From Rhynchopus euleeides (taxonomy: Eukaryota; Euglenozoa; Diplonemea; Diplonemida; Diplonemidae), in contig OY723266.1 in NCBI GenBank assembly GCA_963210315.1, forward strand, positions 2,046,001 to 2,110,000: a stretch of DNA of 64,000 bases. The letters run 5' to 3'. The position numbers were made by a program, and so were the translations under genes. Below are positions 1 through 9,795 of the stretch, one piece after another; position 1 is the stretch's first letter, and each line of letters starts with the position of its first letter. The notes below the pieces were generated by a model. It was not told the origin of the DNA. It was given only the letters and a program-made list of their open reading frames with translations, and ran no database searches.

Positions 1-1
1 G

Positions 2-514
2 GCAGCAGATGCCCTAACAAAGGAGGGGTTGAAACAAGCGCCCCAGACCCGCATCCCATTCGCCACTGCGAAGGCAGCGGCGAAGCGTGCCATCCGTGGG
101 GAGATGCCGCCGCCACGGCGGGATACACTGTACTACTCGGGTGCTACAGACGCGCCACCTCGCAGACCCCCGTTGCGCGTAGAGGGCCTCACAAGACTTG
201 GAGACACTGAGATACGCAAACTGAGGACCCGGCGGCATCGCCTGGTATACGACTTCGACACGTCTGACGGGGTCCCTGCATGCACGCTCTGCGGACAAAA
301 CAGCACGGTGCAACACGTTTTTGCCACCTGCCCGCACACGACACGACTACGAAGCCGACTAGGTGTAGCGGGATCACCGCATAACATCCTGCTGGGGCAG
401 CCGGGCGCGGCACTGCGATACCTGGTGGCGGCAGGCCTACTGCCGGGCAAGCTGGAGGAATACGTGAGAGTTACACGGGGTTGCCGCCCAGCACAAACGG
501 CTTTACACGTTTAA
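2..514 (+). CDS. 3' end of a non-LTR retrotransposon polyprotein (RNase H end plus zinc knuckle), truncated by the window edge
   Basis: The frame is open from base 2 to the stop at 512-514 and enters from outside the window, so the 5' part is unseen. The first residues read ADALTKEG, which fits the end of an RNase H domain (the last catalytic Asp lies in an xADxLAKxG context). Farther on, CTLCGQNSTVQHVFATCP gives a C-x2-C-x8-H-x4-C pattern. This knuckle is typical of the C-terminus of the polyprotein in non-LTR (LINE-type) elements, downstream of reverse transcriptase and RNase H. It is preceded by an Arg/Thr-rich stretch (RKLRTRRHRL), as is usual there. No promoter or start codon is visible. 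Sequence alone cannot give the clade, and whether the full element is intact is unknown. The call rests on motif order, not a database match. Confidence 0.72.
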   Translation, partial: AADALTKEGLKQAPQTRIPFATAKAAAKRAIRGEMPPPRRDTLYYSGATDAPPRRPPLRVEGLTRLGDTEIRKLRTRRHRLVYDFDTSDGVPACTLCGQNSTVQHVFATCPHTTRLRSRLGVAGSPHNILLGQPGAALRYLVAAGLLPGKLEEYVRVTRGCRPAQTALHV

Positions 515-1123
515 TATTCCTCCCTCGTGCGTAGCTGTGACCCATGGCTGCTTACCAGCATCCGTGCTTCACAGGAAACTCAGCACACAGTGTCGTGAAA
601 CAAGGGCCTGCCTAATGGCAACAGCCAAGACCCCTCCACAAACATAACCTCCACCCTCTTTTCTCACTGTCCCCCCTCCCCTAATACCCCCATTTCTTCC
701 TTTCCTTTCAAGGGGAGACGTCCTCGCAGTGGCTGTTTGGCCTGACGCGATTCCCCGCCCGAGGGCCAGAGCAACACGGCACTCAAGGCAACCAGGGAGC
801 GAGAGGCGTCACAAGGCGAAATGCCACCCACTGTGGCCCGGCGACCGCCTCACCCGCTGCCGCCAAGCGGGGAAGTGGCCCAGTGGGTAACATGCAAAAA
901 AAAAAAAGCACCTGAAGAACCTGCAGCACCTGCAGCACCTGAAGCGCCTGCACCCTCACTGACCCCGGAACAGCAAGAACTCCTTGAGTTTGGGGTCCCG
1001 GCATAGAGACAGAGAATGGCTGAGTAAATCAAAAAATGAGACCCCCCCCCCCCCTTTCACTACGCACAAACTACGCAATATGGGGTCGTCAGGGGCACCA
1101 TATACGGTAACTCATAATATTAA
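515..1123. other. Flank of the retrotransposon end; no gene recognised
   Basis: This is probably the 3' untranslated tail of the retrotransposon followed by unrelated sequence. It contains a pyrimidine-rich stretch near 650-710, an A run at 896-907 and a short CTGCAGCACCTG-type repeat near 918-945. An ORF at 821-1006 covers the A run and this repeat and looks spurious. The tail ends with a CATAATATTAAATA motif (about 1112-1125) that recurs at 2310, 2342, 13310 and 13697. Confidence 0.5.
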
Positions 1124-1176
1124 ATAGGGCGTTTTTTGGGGTTTTTTGGCCGTTTTGGGCCGTTTTTTTCGGCTAG

Positions 1177-1654
1177 TAGGCCAAAAGATCCATCGAGACG
1201 CCTGGAGGAGCTGCGTCAGGGTGACGCGGCGGGCCCCATGGAGTTCGACGACGACCCGGCGAACGTGTGGGAGCCCGAGGACGACCTCCAGGCCATCGAC
1301 GCCTACGGGGACGACGAGACGCCCGCGGCGAACATCCCCGCTCTGCAGGAGCTTGCGGCGTCCCGTGTCTGGGCCGAGGGGGTGGTAGCGCGGGCCCGCG
1401 GCATGGCCCCCTGCGTCTCGATGGGAGGAGCCATCCCCCGCACCGTCGAGGCGTGGAGGCACTGCTTCCACCCCAGCTATGGCCTTTGCCCCCTCTCGCC
1501 CAGGGTGGCAGGTGACGTAGCGGCGGAGTGGCTGCAGGCGCGCATCCTGCAAGGGGGCGCGCAGGCCGAGCCCGGGAACCAGACGAGGGAGCCGGGGGTC
1601 AGCCTGCGCGTCTACATGCGCAAGCTGCAGACGGAGGTGGAGCGGGGCGAGTAG
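1177..1654 (+). CDS. Hypothetical acidic protein, possibly a terminal exon
   Basis: The frame is open from 1124 to the TAG at 1652-1654. From about 1190 onward nearly every codon ends in G or C (runs such as GAC GAC GAG, CTC CAG GCC ATC GAC), like the well-supported genes in this window, and no stop interrupts. The first ATG is at 1238 (138 residues). Alternatively, a pyrimidine-rich tract ending in AG at 1175-1176 could be a splice acceptor, making this the last exon of a gene. The protein has an Asp/Glu-rich N-terminal third and a more Ala/Arg-rich C-terminal part with a few Cys and His. I recognise no domain. The upstream CATAATATTAAATA repeat and T-rich tract are not coding. The main evidence is base composition, so a chance ORF in GC-rich DNA is not excluded. 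Confidence 0.4.
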
Positions 1655-2388
1655 GCGGAGCAGCGTCCCCACCCCCACCACCCCCCCCCCCCCCCCGGGA
1701 CCTTCCCCCCCCCCCTTTCATAGATGTGTGCAGGTGGCCGTTGTGAATGGTTAGACAGGGGCTGGCCACCCCCTCCCCCGGGCTCTGCACAGCAGGTCTG
1801 GGTTAGAAACAACATAACCCCCCCCCCCCCCTTCCTCCCCTCCCTTCCTCCCCCCTCCCCTCCCCTCCCCTATTGATGTCCCCCCCCCCTCCCCCAGCGC
1901 TTTGCCGCTCGTGTGAGTACCGCCCTGACTGGGAGAAAGGGTAGGGCTGGTTGGGTTGGCGGAGTTGGGCGGATGGGCGAAACGGAAAAATCGACGAGGT
2001 CGCAGCGTCAGGGCGTTCTGGGCTGGCTGGTGGTGGTTGGGACAAGACCGACGAGATTAGAAGCGGCACTGGTAGACGGGTTTTGAGGCCCCCCGCCCCC
2101 AGGTTCCCCCTGCCCACCTGGACGGACCCAAGTGCCTCACACCGGATCTCTCCCCACCCGGTGGTCCACCTGACGGATACGCGGCCAAAAGAGGTCATCT
2201 CCGGGGACGCACAGTGTCTGTACATGACGTAGGTGACTGAAAAATTCTATTTTCAGCACCCGTTGTTCGCCAGCGGTTGTTTGCAAATGAGTCCTGATAG
2301 CAAACAGCCCAGAACTCATAATATTAAATATCGGCCCCCAAAACTCATAATATTAAATATAACTCATAATATGGTCTGGCTGACGCCC
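1655..2388. other. Low-complexity C-rich stretch and repeat fragments
   Basis: The stretch has several runs of ten or more C (for example 1681-1696 and 1818-1832) alternating with CCCCT-type sequence up to about 1900. A mixed-composition stretch without a supported ORF follows. From 2310 there are three CATAATAT-type fragments, marking the left edge of the composite repeat island. Confidence 0.5.
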
Positions 2389-5055
2389 AAAAAAAAGTCA
2401 AATTTGGGTACTTCTTGGGTACTTTTTGGGTCGCCGAAAAAGGGGGGGGGGGTGTCAAAACTTATTTTCTTGGGTGGAAAAATTCGACCTCCCAGAATTG
2501 TGATTTTCTTCCCCCATTGGGGTAATACCGCCTTGGCGAATTCACAGCGTCTCCCAAAAACGAAGAACAACGCCCCAAAAATTCACAAAAATTCACAAAA
2601 ACCGCGCTGCTATTTTTTGCTTGACTCTGACGAAAAGTCTCTATCTTCCTCCCTGCTTGACGTGTGTGCTGAAATGGCTGCAAGTCCTGGTGAACCCCCT
2701 GAGGGCGCGTCAGCTCAGGTCACTCCCCCCTCGCTGAAGAGATGTCTCGGCGCTACCGAGGACCTCGATTCCTCCGTCTCCCCACCCCCCTCCCCGCTCT
2801 CCGTGTGTGATAGTGCCGGCCGGCCTAACGGGTCTGCTTCAAGCCTGCCTGACTTTGAGCCTGACGCCCCAGAGCTCGAGGGACAACTGTGTGCTACCGA
2901 GGACCTCGCTTCCTCGGAACCCCCATTCCCTTCCACGCCTCTCGGAAGCGATGATGGAACAAACAACGGACTCGCTAGGTCCCTTTCAGGTCCGTCGGAT
3001 CTCGACCCCGATGACCCGGCGCTCAAACGACGCCTGGGTGAGCATGTGGATCTTGATTCGGACGAGAGGTCTATGTCTCCCTCCCTACCTGACGTGTGTG
3101 CTGATGTGGCTGCGAGGCCTGATGAACTCCCTGGGGGTGCGTCAGCTCCTCAGGTCACTCCCCCTTCGCTGAAGAGACGTCTCGGCGCTACCGAGGACCT
3201 CGATTCCTCCGATTCCCCGCCCCCCTCCCCGCTCTCCGTGTGTGATGATGTCGGACGGCCTAGCGGGTCTGCTTCAAGCCTGCCTGATTTTGAACCTGAC
3301 GTCCCAGCGCTTAAGGGACAAGTGTGTGCCACCGAGGAACTCGCTTCCTCCGATTCCCCGCCCCCCTCCCCGCTCTCCGTGTGTGATGGGACCGGCCGGT
3401 CGAGTGGATCTGATTCAAACCTGCCTGACTTTGAACCTGATGTCCCAGCGCTCGAGGAACATCTCTATACTACTAAGGACCTCGCTTCCTCCGAACCCCC
3501 ATTCCCTTCCTCGCCTTGCGTAAGCGACGACGGGACCAACAGCGGGCTCGATATGTCCCTTTTAGGTCCGTCAGATCTCGACCCCGATGACCCGGCGCTC
3601 AAACGACGCCTGGGTGAGCATGTGGATCTCGATTCGGACGAGAAGTCTGTATCTCCCTCCCTGCTTGACGTGTGTGCTGATGTGGCTGCAAGGCATGATG
3701 AACTCCCTGGGGGTGCGTCAGCTCCTCAGATCACTCTCCCTCCGCTGAAGAGATGTCTCGGCGCTACCGAGGACCTCGACTCCTCCGATTCCCCACCCCC
3801 CTCCCCGCTCTCCGTGTGTGATAGTGCCGGCCGGCCGAGCGGATCTGCTCCAAGCCTGCCTGACTTTGAACCTGACGTCCCAGCGCTTGAGGGACAACTG
3901 TGTGCTACCGAGGACCTCGCTTCCTCGGAACCCCCATTCCCTTCCACGCCTTCCGTATGCGATGGGACCAACAGCGAGCCCCACGGGCCCCTTTCAGGTC
4001 CGTCAGATATCGGCCTAGATGCCCCGGCGCTCAAACGACGCCTGGGTGAGCATGTGGATCTTGCCTCGGACGAGAAATCTCTATCTTCCTCCCTGCTTGA
4101 CGTGTATGCTGAAGTGGCTGCAAGTCCTGGTGAACCCCCTGAGGGCGCGTCAGCTCAGGTCACTTCCCCTTCACTGAAGAGATGTCTCGGCGATACCGAG
4201 GACCTCGATTCCTCCGATTCCCCACCCCCCTCCCCGCTCTACGTGTGTGCTAGTGCCGGCCAACCTTACAGGTCTGCTTCAAGCCTGCCTGACTTTGAGC
4301 CTGACGTCCCAGCGCTTGAGGGACAACTGTGTGCTACCGAGGACCTCGCTTCCTCCGAGCCCCCTTCCCCCTCCCCACCCTCCGTGTGTGACGATGAAAC
4401 AAACAGCTGGCTCGACGGGTCTCCGACAGGTCCGTCAGATCCCGGCCTTGATTATCTGACGCTCAAACGGCGCCTGGTTGACCATGTAGATCTCGACTCT
4501 GATGAGAAGTCCATGTCTTCCGGCCTGTCTGACCAAGACCGTGTTGTGGACGAGCTTCAAACTCTTAAAAGAAACAGTAGTGCCCTTGACGCAGTGACAT
4601 CCCCTGCGCCTGGAAAACGACTCCCCCTCCCCGAGGTTCTGCCTCGCCATCAGATCACGTGTCAACTGCTCCCTCGTCTTATCAAGGTAGCGGAAGACCT
4701 CATCACAAAACAACGCTTGACTATGGCGGACAGAACCCCTCGGAGCTGCAAACCGTGTGTTCATCAAATTAAGCGAAGATGCGACGGCAACCCTGTCGCT
4801 GCCTGGCTCTCCACACGCCGAGTGCCAAAGAAAACTGTGTCGGCTAAGAGGCCTTGGAGACCGCGCCCTTCGCGCGGCCGCCAAGCCCCAAAGCTCTGCC
4901 CTAAAAGCAAAAACATATACGTCTCTTCCCTTTCTTTCTTTCTGAAGGCCGCCGTCGTATCCCGGCTCACAACCGGGCTACAGGCGCAGAGTGCCTCGTT
5001 CAGACCTCCTTTTCCTTTACCGAGGAGGCGATCACGCCCTAGCGGCGTGACATAG
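2287..5055 (+). CDS. Large Ser/Pro/Asp/Glu-rich protein built of tandem ~144-residue repeats; unknown function
   Basis: The frame is open from 2233. The first ATG is at 2287 (922 residues), but the repeat array begins near 2620 and the ATG at 2674 is an equally good start. Each unit contains, in order, LKRRLGATEDLDSSDSPPPS, a GRPSGSASSLPDFEPD stretch, a CATEDLASSEPP stretch, a GPSDLDPDDPALKRRLGEH stretch and LLDVCADVAA. Equivalent sites in successive units are 435, 576 and 429 bp apart, all multiples of three, so every length change keeps the frame; that argues for past selection on protein. After the array comes a basic Cys-containing segment (CKPCVHQIKRRCD). From about 4837 the frame runs into a non-coding-looking module found again at 7439. 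No domain is recognised. It may be an element-encoded protein rather than a host gene. Confidence 0.5.
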   Translation: MSPDSKQPRTHNIKYRPPKLIILNITHNMVWLTPKKKSNLGTSWVLFGSPKKGGGVSKLIFLGGKIRPPRIVIFFPHWGNTALANSQRLPKTKNNAPKIHKNSQKPRCYFLLDSDEKSLSSSLLDVCAEMAASPGEPPEGASAQVTPPSLKRCLGATEDLDSSVSPPPSPLSVCDSAGRPNGSASSLPDFEPDAPELEGQLCATEDLASSEPPFPSTPLGSDDGTNNGLARSLSGPSDLDPDDPALKRRLGEHVDLDSDERSMSPSLPDVCADVAARPDELPGGASAPQVTPPSLKRRLGATEDLDSSDSPPPSPLSVCDDVGRPSGSASSLPDFEPDVPALKGQVCATEELASSDSPPPSPLSVCDGTGRSSGSDSNLPDFEPDVPALEEHLYTTKDLASSEPPFPSSPCVSDDGTNSGLDMSLLGPSDLDPDDPALKRRLGEHVDLDSDEKSVSPSLLDVCADVAARHDELPGGASAPQITLPPLKRCLGATEDLDSSDSPPPSPLSVCDSAGRPSGSAPSLPDFEPDVPALEGQLCATEDLASSEPPFPSTPSVCDGTNSEPHGPLSGPSDIGLDAPALKRRLGEHVDLASDEKSLSSSLLDVYAEVAASPGEPPEGASAQVTSPSLKRCLGDTEDLDSSDSPPPSPLYVCASAGQPYRSASSLPDFEPDVPALEGQLCATEDLASSEPPSPSPPSVCDDETNSWLDGSPTGPSDPGLDYLTLKRRLVDHVDLDSDEKSMSSGLSDQDRVVDELQTLKRNSSALDAVTSPAPGKRLPLPEVLPRHQITCQLLPRLIKVAEDLITKQRLTMADRTPRSCKPCVHQIKRRCDGNPVAAWLSTRRVPKKTVSAKRPWRPRPSRGRQAPKLCPKSKNIYVSSLSFFLKAAVVSRLTTGLQAQSASFRPPFPLPRRRSRPSGVT
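2620..4560 (+). repeat. In-frame tandem repeat array, four units of about 430 bp
   Basis: Unit phase can be read from the sequence encoding ATEDLDSS, which recurs at about 2750, 3185, 3761 and 4190. The third spacing is longer because a 141-bp segment (47 codons, SPPPSPLSVCDGT to EEHLYTTKDLAS) is present twice. Units differ by scattered substitutions, so the array is not brand new. Confidence 0.85.
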
Positions 5056-5125
5056 GTTAATATACAGGACAGCGGGTACGGTTCCCTCGCCGAGGCGCGG
5101 TGCCGGCACGCTAATCCAACTTTAA
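4837..5125 (+). repeat. Repeat module, copy P (left part, up to the piggyBac-like insertion)
   Basis: 4837-5054 matches 7439-7658 almost base for base, and 5055-5125 matches 10700-10770. Both copies continue into a (TAA)n stretch followed by ATTTTTTGTGAAATGG-type sequence (copy P after 6716, copy Q after 10767). Immediately before the module both copies carry TGCTATTTTTTG preceded by ATTCACAAAAATTCACAAA: here at 2580-2617, before the repeat-built ORF, and at 7393-7438 in copy Q. Copy Q therefore looks like the same element lacking the ORF. The nature of the module (3' end of a retroelement or part of a DNA element) is not settled. Confidence 0.75.
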
Positions 5126-6715
5126 CCCTTTAAGTCCCAAGGCGCAATATATTGCGCCTACACTTTCGGTTCACATTTTGTTAGCACGCATTTTTGTCTT
5201 TTTGGCAAACCCTGGGCACCATGAAAAGGGTTTGGACAGTTCTTTTCAAGACAACAAAAATCGACGAGATATCTGTCTGTCGGTTGCCCGCCGTCACCCC
5301 TGAGAATCTGGGCCCAGGTCGGGTTTTCGGGTGAAAACAGCATTCTGGGCCCTTGGTTTTCTGTGCACACCCCAACAAGGTCTGGCATACTTTGCCGGGG
5401 GTCTTTGTGCCCGACCCTGGCCATCTGGTAAAGGGGACTCGAGAACCTTTCCAAGGAATCAAGACCCGCCCAGATATACCCCGATGTGGTGCACGTGTCA
5501 ACTGAAGGCAAGGGAGTGCCTGATTGTGAATTCCTCGCCTGTCAAATGTACCTGGGACCCCCCGTGTTTAAGTCCCCCCCCTTGGAGACGATTTTCGGCC
5601 GGGGGGACTTAAACACGGGGGGGGGGGGGGGGCGGACCTAAACGCAGGGGGGGCTTAAACACGGGGGTGGCACGGTGGAGACCAAGAAGACCTCTTCCGC
5701 TTCCGTCGTAGGGGGGGTGATTCTGGTCCGGATGGACTTTTGGCACCCCCCTTTTCGACTCTGACAGCACCTGGAGGGCACCAGGTGGCCTAGCGGCCAC
5801 TTGATGACCCTCCAGACCGGCCCACCCCGTGTTTAGGTCCACCTGTGTTTAAGTTCCCCCCCCTGCCAGACCCCCAGGGGGGGACTTAAGCACGGGGGAA
5901 AGGGAGGGGGGGCTTATACACGGGGGTCCCAGGTCTGGGTGATATCTTATCCTGGCCTTGGGCCGTGCCCAGATTGAGCCAAGCTAAACCAGAAGAGTGT
6001 CTGATCTACTTGGGGAGAACATATTCGAGGCGCTTCTCTCTTCCGTGCGCAGTTGCAGCACCGAGTAGTCTGCAATAATACGAGACGCGGGGTGCTGTCC
6101 TCTCTGCGGCGACATCTGGTCGAGAACTCAGAGGAGAGGGTAGACGGACACTGGCGACATCCCGGGGTAGTAGAGCGAGCGCTGGGCGACATCTCTGCGA
6201 ACACTCTCTCTGGCTCAGCACTGCTGCGAAGCACAACAGTTGCCCTTGCAGCCGTCTGAGACAGACTTCCTGCGAGTGATTGAGGAAATAACCCTTTTCG
6301 GGTGTTTTCCCACGGTTTCAAAGGGAAAATAGGCACTGAACATAGGCAAAAACCGCCTTGCCCATTCAGTGGCTTCATTCTCAGTCTTTTTGGCCGAACT
6401 TTTTTTTTCGTCGATGCAATTTGACTCGTTCTTTCCAATAACGCCATCTTCGGATGACTTTTTGGGGAGCCCCGGCACCCAAAAATTTTTGCTTTCGAAA
6501 ATCTGCCATTTTTTCACCCTCAAATTCACTGTTTGTTGGCCGTGCGAAAAAAGAGACATTTTTTTCGGGGCCAAAAAATGGCCATCGTGGAATCTTTCAG
6601 TCAAACGCGTTCATTTACGGCCAGGGTCGGGCAGAAAAACGAAAATTGAAGCAACTTGGTGTCCAAGGAGAAAAATCGGCCAAAATGGCCCAAAATAGCC
6701 TTGGGACTTAAAGGG
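5126..6715. mobile_element. piggyBac-like non-autonomous element with TTAA duplication
   Basis: The element begins CCCTTTAAGTCCCAAGGC and ends with the exact reverse complement (18-bp terminal inverted repeats). It is flanked by TTAA at 5122-5125 and 6716-6719. The related module copy Q keeps the empty site, a single TTAA at 10767-10770 in the same context (CCAACTTTAATAATAATA), so the insertion is documented within the window. TTAA target duplication and CCC ends are hallmarks of the piggyBac superfamily. The interior (1590 bp) holds no recognisable transposase: the ORFs at 5158-5511 and 5947-6447 on the minus strand lack the family motifs. A MITE has inserted at 5551-5933. It probably moved with enzyme supplied elsewhere. 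Confidence 0.82.
5551..5933. mobile_element. MITE-1 family member, diverged copy inside the piggyBac-like element
   Basis: It starts CCTGGGACCCCCCGTGTTTA and ends with the inverted form GGGGGTCCCAGG. It is flanked by TA on the left, but the right flank reads TC, so one end is decayed. At 383 bp it is longer than the three 364-bp copies at 13328, 14476 and 17084, and it shows more substitutions, making it the oldest copy seen here. Confidence 0.75.
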
Positions 6716-6719
6716 TTAA

Positions 6720-6905
6720 TAATAATAATAATATTTTTTGCGATTTTTTGTGAAATGGTTTCCAATTGTGCTATTTTTTGTGAAATGGTTCACGATTGTG
6801 CGATTTTTTGTGAAATGGTTTGAGAGCGTGTGATTTTTTGCGAAGCCTGATATTTTTTGTGACGCTTTGCTATTTTTTGCGATTTTTTGTGAAATGGTTT
6901 GAGAC
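6720..6905 (+). repeat. (TAA)n followed by a tandem array of ~35-bp AT-rich units
   Basis: After TTAATAATAATAATA come about five units built around GATTTTTTGTGAAATGGTTT with variable linkers. The same core follows the module in copy Q at 10780-10815. The reverse-complement type (GTCGCAAAAAGTCACAAAAA) lies at 7345-7410 and again near 2580, so arrays of opposite orientation bracket the modules. Confidence 0.75.
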
Positions 6906-7438
6906 CGAAGGGGGTCGGGTACCCTCCCTCTGTCCCCAGCACCAAGGGGGGTAGGGTAGGTCCCAGACACCCCAGGGCAAGGATTTGCCTTGCAGTTCGC
7001 CACTGCTTGCCGTTTCGTGGATCTCCACGACCTGTGCCGCGCACCTTCGTTAGAGCAGCGACCTCAGGGGTGGGAGATGGCGTGACCGTTGTGAGATCCA
7101 AGACGGACGCTGACACACACGGCCAATGTGCGTTGGTCCACTGCCGAGGAACCCTGAGGCAGCACTTCCTGCAGTGGCTGCAGGGTGGCACGGCCCCGGG
7201 CCGTGTTTCCCCAGCTGGCGCAGCAGATACAATGCGTACCTTCAGGAGGAGTTGGGCATCACGTCCACCACCCTTTTTCCATAAACCCAAACCACTGCAT
7301 CCGCCATTAGTGCCCAAGTGCCAGCACCGCCCAAAACGCAAGAAGGCGCAGAAAGTCGCAAAAAGTCACAAAAAGTCGCAGAAGTCGCAAAAATTCACAA
7401 AAATTCACAAATTTTGCACCGCGAAATTTTGCTATTTT
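6906..7438. other. Spacer between module copies P and Q; no gene recognised
   Basis: The first 400 bp are of mixed composition with an open frame (6899-7549, +) showing no recognisable domain. The last 100 bp are the A-rich inverted array (AAAAGTCACAAAAAGTCGC). The latter ends in TGCTATTTTTTG directly before module copy Q. Confidence 0.4.
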
Positions 7439-7658
7439 TTGTGTCGGCTAAGAGGCCCTGGAGACCGCGCCTTTCGCGCGGCCGCCAGGCCCCAAAGCTC
7501 CGCCCTAAAAGCAAAAACATATACGTCTCTTCCCTTTCTTTCTTTCTGAAGGCCGCCGTCGTATCCCGGCTCACAACCGGGCTACAGGCGCAGAGTGCCT
7601 CGTTCAGACCTCCTTTTCCTTTACCGAGGAGGCGATCGCGCCCTAGCGGCGTGACATA
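7439..7658 (+). repeat. Repeat module, copy Q (left part, up to the TA-site insertion)
   Basis: Matches 4837-5054 with a few substitutions. It is interrupted after GTGACATA by the 3.0-kb element and resumes at 10700 with GGTTAATATACAGGACAGCG. Copy P shows the uninterrupted join GTGACATAGGTTAATATAC at 5047-5065, giving the empty site. Confidence 0.8.
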
Positions 7659-9085
7659 CACGGTGGACTCCAGCGGCCCTAGCGGGAGTCTGGGAGCGGG
7701 AGTCTGAGCGGGTGTCAAAGACTCCCGCTAGCGGGAGTCCAGACTCCCGCTAGGGGGAGTCTGACTCCCCCTAGCGGGAGTCTTTTCACCTATTTTCATC
7801 CATTTTTCCCATGATATAGTTACAGTCTACTGGCGTGGGGGGTAAAATCATGGTGGAAGAGGGATGGGGAGGGGCTTGTTTTGCTTCTGTCAGTTTCCCC
7901 GGACTCTGGACTACCTACCTATCCTCCTGGTAGCGGCTACACCTGCGGAGGTGAGCGGTTAGAATTTGAGGTGTCAAAGTGCGGCCATCGCCTGTCGTAG
8001 TTGTGTTACACCTTGGGCAAGACAAGCCATCCTGCAGGCCTCATCTTCTTCGTCAGAACTGTCATCCCCCTCCTGCTGTGCGCGTTGGTCAAGCGTGCTC
8101 AAAGTCGCCTCGGATGACACGAATGGTGTGAAAGTCGCCCCCAGCGGGATTGGCATTTTGCACAAGCAGAGCGATAATTTGCGGTGTCCTTCGGGGAACC
8201 GGAACAGGAAGTAGGGCGCGCTGATGGGTTCAACGAAGTCCTGTGTGTTGCAGTGCACAAACCCCTTCTGCAGCTGTGTCAACTGTGTGCAAAGAACATA
8301 CACAGCCAATCTATGAGCGTGTCGGGTGTGCAGACACGGACACAGGATGACTTCTCTATACCCGAGGATCCCGTCCTGCGACAGGTGCGCAACCTTCCAA
8401 GGCATGCCCGATGCGCGCCGCTTCTCTTCTGCCATCGCAAGATCTCTCTCGTAAGTTGCGGAGCTGGCGATTGTAACGGCATCTTTCTTGCGATGTCCGT
8501 TCTCTGCTTCTTCAAATTCGTCGTTGTTCTGCAGAGGCACTGCATCTTCTGGAACCCACCAATGATGGAGACTGTGTACGTAGGCATTGCGCGTTGATCC
8601 CTTTTCGGCATGCTCCATCAACCAGTGAAATATATGCCCTGAGATCCGAGCACGCAAGAAGGGAATCCGGGCTGACTCATCCTTGCATCCCCAGAAGCGC
8701 CAGGGGATGTCTGCATACCGGAAATGCATGAGGTCTGCAAGGGAGACAAAGAGGTAGCGGAACAAGCCCTTGTAGGTGTGTCCTGTGACAGGCAAGCACG
8801 ACCTTCCGGAACTGAGCACCTGTCCCATGCTGCGACACATTCAGTGCAAGGTTTGTACAGGTCTTGTCGAATATTTTTTTGTTGTCTCATCCAGCAGGGG
8901 TGGAGCTTGAAATATGGGGTTGCGGGCTGGATCGGGTCAGATCGGGTCAGCCAATTTTTTCTTATGGGTTCCCCCCCGGTTCGTCTCAGAGATCAGTGCT
9001 CGGGCCCAGCCTCCCGCGAGGTACCGGAACCGATATGCAGCCCCGGACGCGCAAGGACTTGGTTACAAGACAAACACATGCCGTA

Positions 9086-9143
9086 GGGGGGGTCTGGGAG
9101 GCGGAGCTCCCAGCCGCCGGAGGCCACGGTAGTGAACATCTGT
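9086..9143 (+). repeat. GC hairpin unit, copy 1
   Basis: GGGG-TCT followed by a stem-loop and CAGCCGCCGGAGGCCACGGT then AGTGAAC. In this copy the stem is CTGGGAG...CTCCCAG. The G to A change in the left arm is matched by C to T in the right arm relative to the other copies. Confidence 0.85.
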
Positions 9144-9246
9144 GACTTGCGGGCGTACGGATTCTGTGTGAGTTGGCTGCGTCCTCCTGAGGATACTGAG
9201 ATTCCCTGATGTAAAGGGCTTGGGTACAAGACAGGCACATGCCACA

Positions 9247-9304
9247 GGGGGGTCTGGGGGGCGGAGCCCCCCAGCCACCGGAGGCCACGGTAGTAAACGT
9301 CTGT
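9247..9304 (+). repeat. GC hairpin unit, copy 2
   Basis: Same unit with the consensus stem (CTGGGGGGC arms closed by GGA). The downstream GCCACCGGAGGCC differs by one base from the other copies. Confidence 0.85.
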
Positions 9305-9795
9305 TGCACGGTACGGGTTGGGCAGCTTCATTTGTCCTCTATTGTGACTGTTTGAGGCCTGTGCTCATGTCGCTGGGGTCACTTTGCTCACGAAACGCCT
9401 CCTGGTCACCTTGAGGCCCCAAGGCGAGGAGCCAACTTTTCCGGTTTCCCGAAAATCTATATTTTTTTTCTTTTTACCCCTGACCTGATTTTTTGTGAGG
9501 GCCTGCAGAAAATCAGGTCAGCTGACCCGAAAAAACCCCCAAGCTCCACCCCTGTCATCCAGTACCCTGATCAGCCGCATGGCGAGCCCCTTGCAGTCAT
9601 GGAGTGCTGGGGTGACGTAGCGGGCATTGGGAAGCACACCTGCCAAGAGGGAGGGGTAGCCAGCCTCTTTCATCTCAGAGAGAGTCAGGTGCGGGTATCG
9701 ATGCACCTGTTGATACCAGCGTTCTTCTGGGATGTCGCACAGTGAGCATCGGTGCCCTCGCCCCCCGCATCGCCTCATTGTTGCCCACTGCTGAT

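Larger units (their letters stand above)
8895..9554. mobile_element. hAT-like non-autonomous element with 8-bp target duplication
   Basis: The ends CAGGGGTGGAGCTTG and CAAGCTCCACCCCTG form 15-bp perfect inverted repeats. The direct duplication TCATCCAG stands at 8887-8894 and 9555-9562. Eight-base duplications and CAGGGGTG-type ends are diagnostic of the hAT superfamily. The 660-bp interior has no transposase. It consists largely of two similar ~85-bp segments (about 9058-9143 and 9219-9304), each with the GC hairpin unit described separately, and an AT-rich right part. Confidence 0.88.
7974..9778 (-). pseudogene. Broken element-encoded protein, interrupted by a hAT-like insertion
   Basis: Two stretches on the minus strand read as coherent protein. 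The upstream one (9778-9555) begins MRRCGGRGHRCSLCDIPEER and ends LIRVLDD. The downstream one (8840-7974) has 288 residues, with PWRFWGCKDESARIPFLRAR and an acidic stretch GDDSSDEEDEA near its end. The 660-bp hAT-like insertion at 8895-9554 separates them. Even without the insertion, the frame after LDD meets a stop within about 16 codons unless it shifts by one base, so the gene is dead. It probably encoded the transposase or an accessory protein of the 3.0-kb element, but I see no DDE motif and recognise no family. Confidence 0.5.

Noticed and set aside
821..1006. 61-codon ORF with EEPAAPAAPEAP
   Set aside because: Short, spans a homopolymer A run and a small CTGCAGCACCTG repeat; no support.
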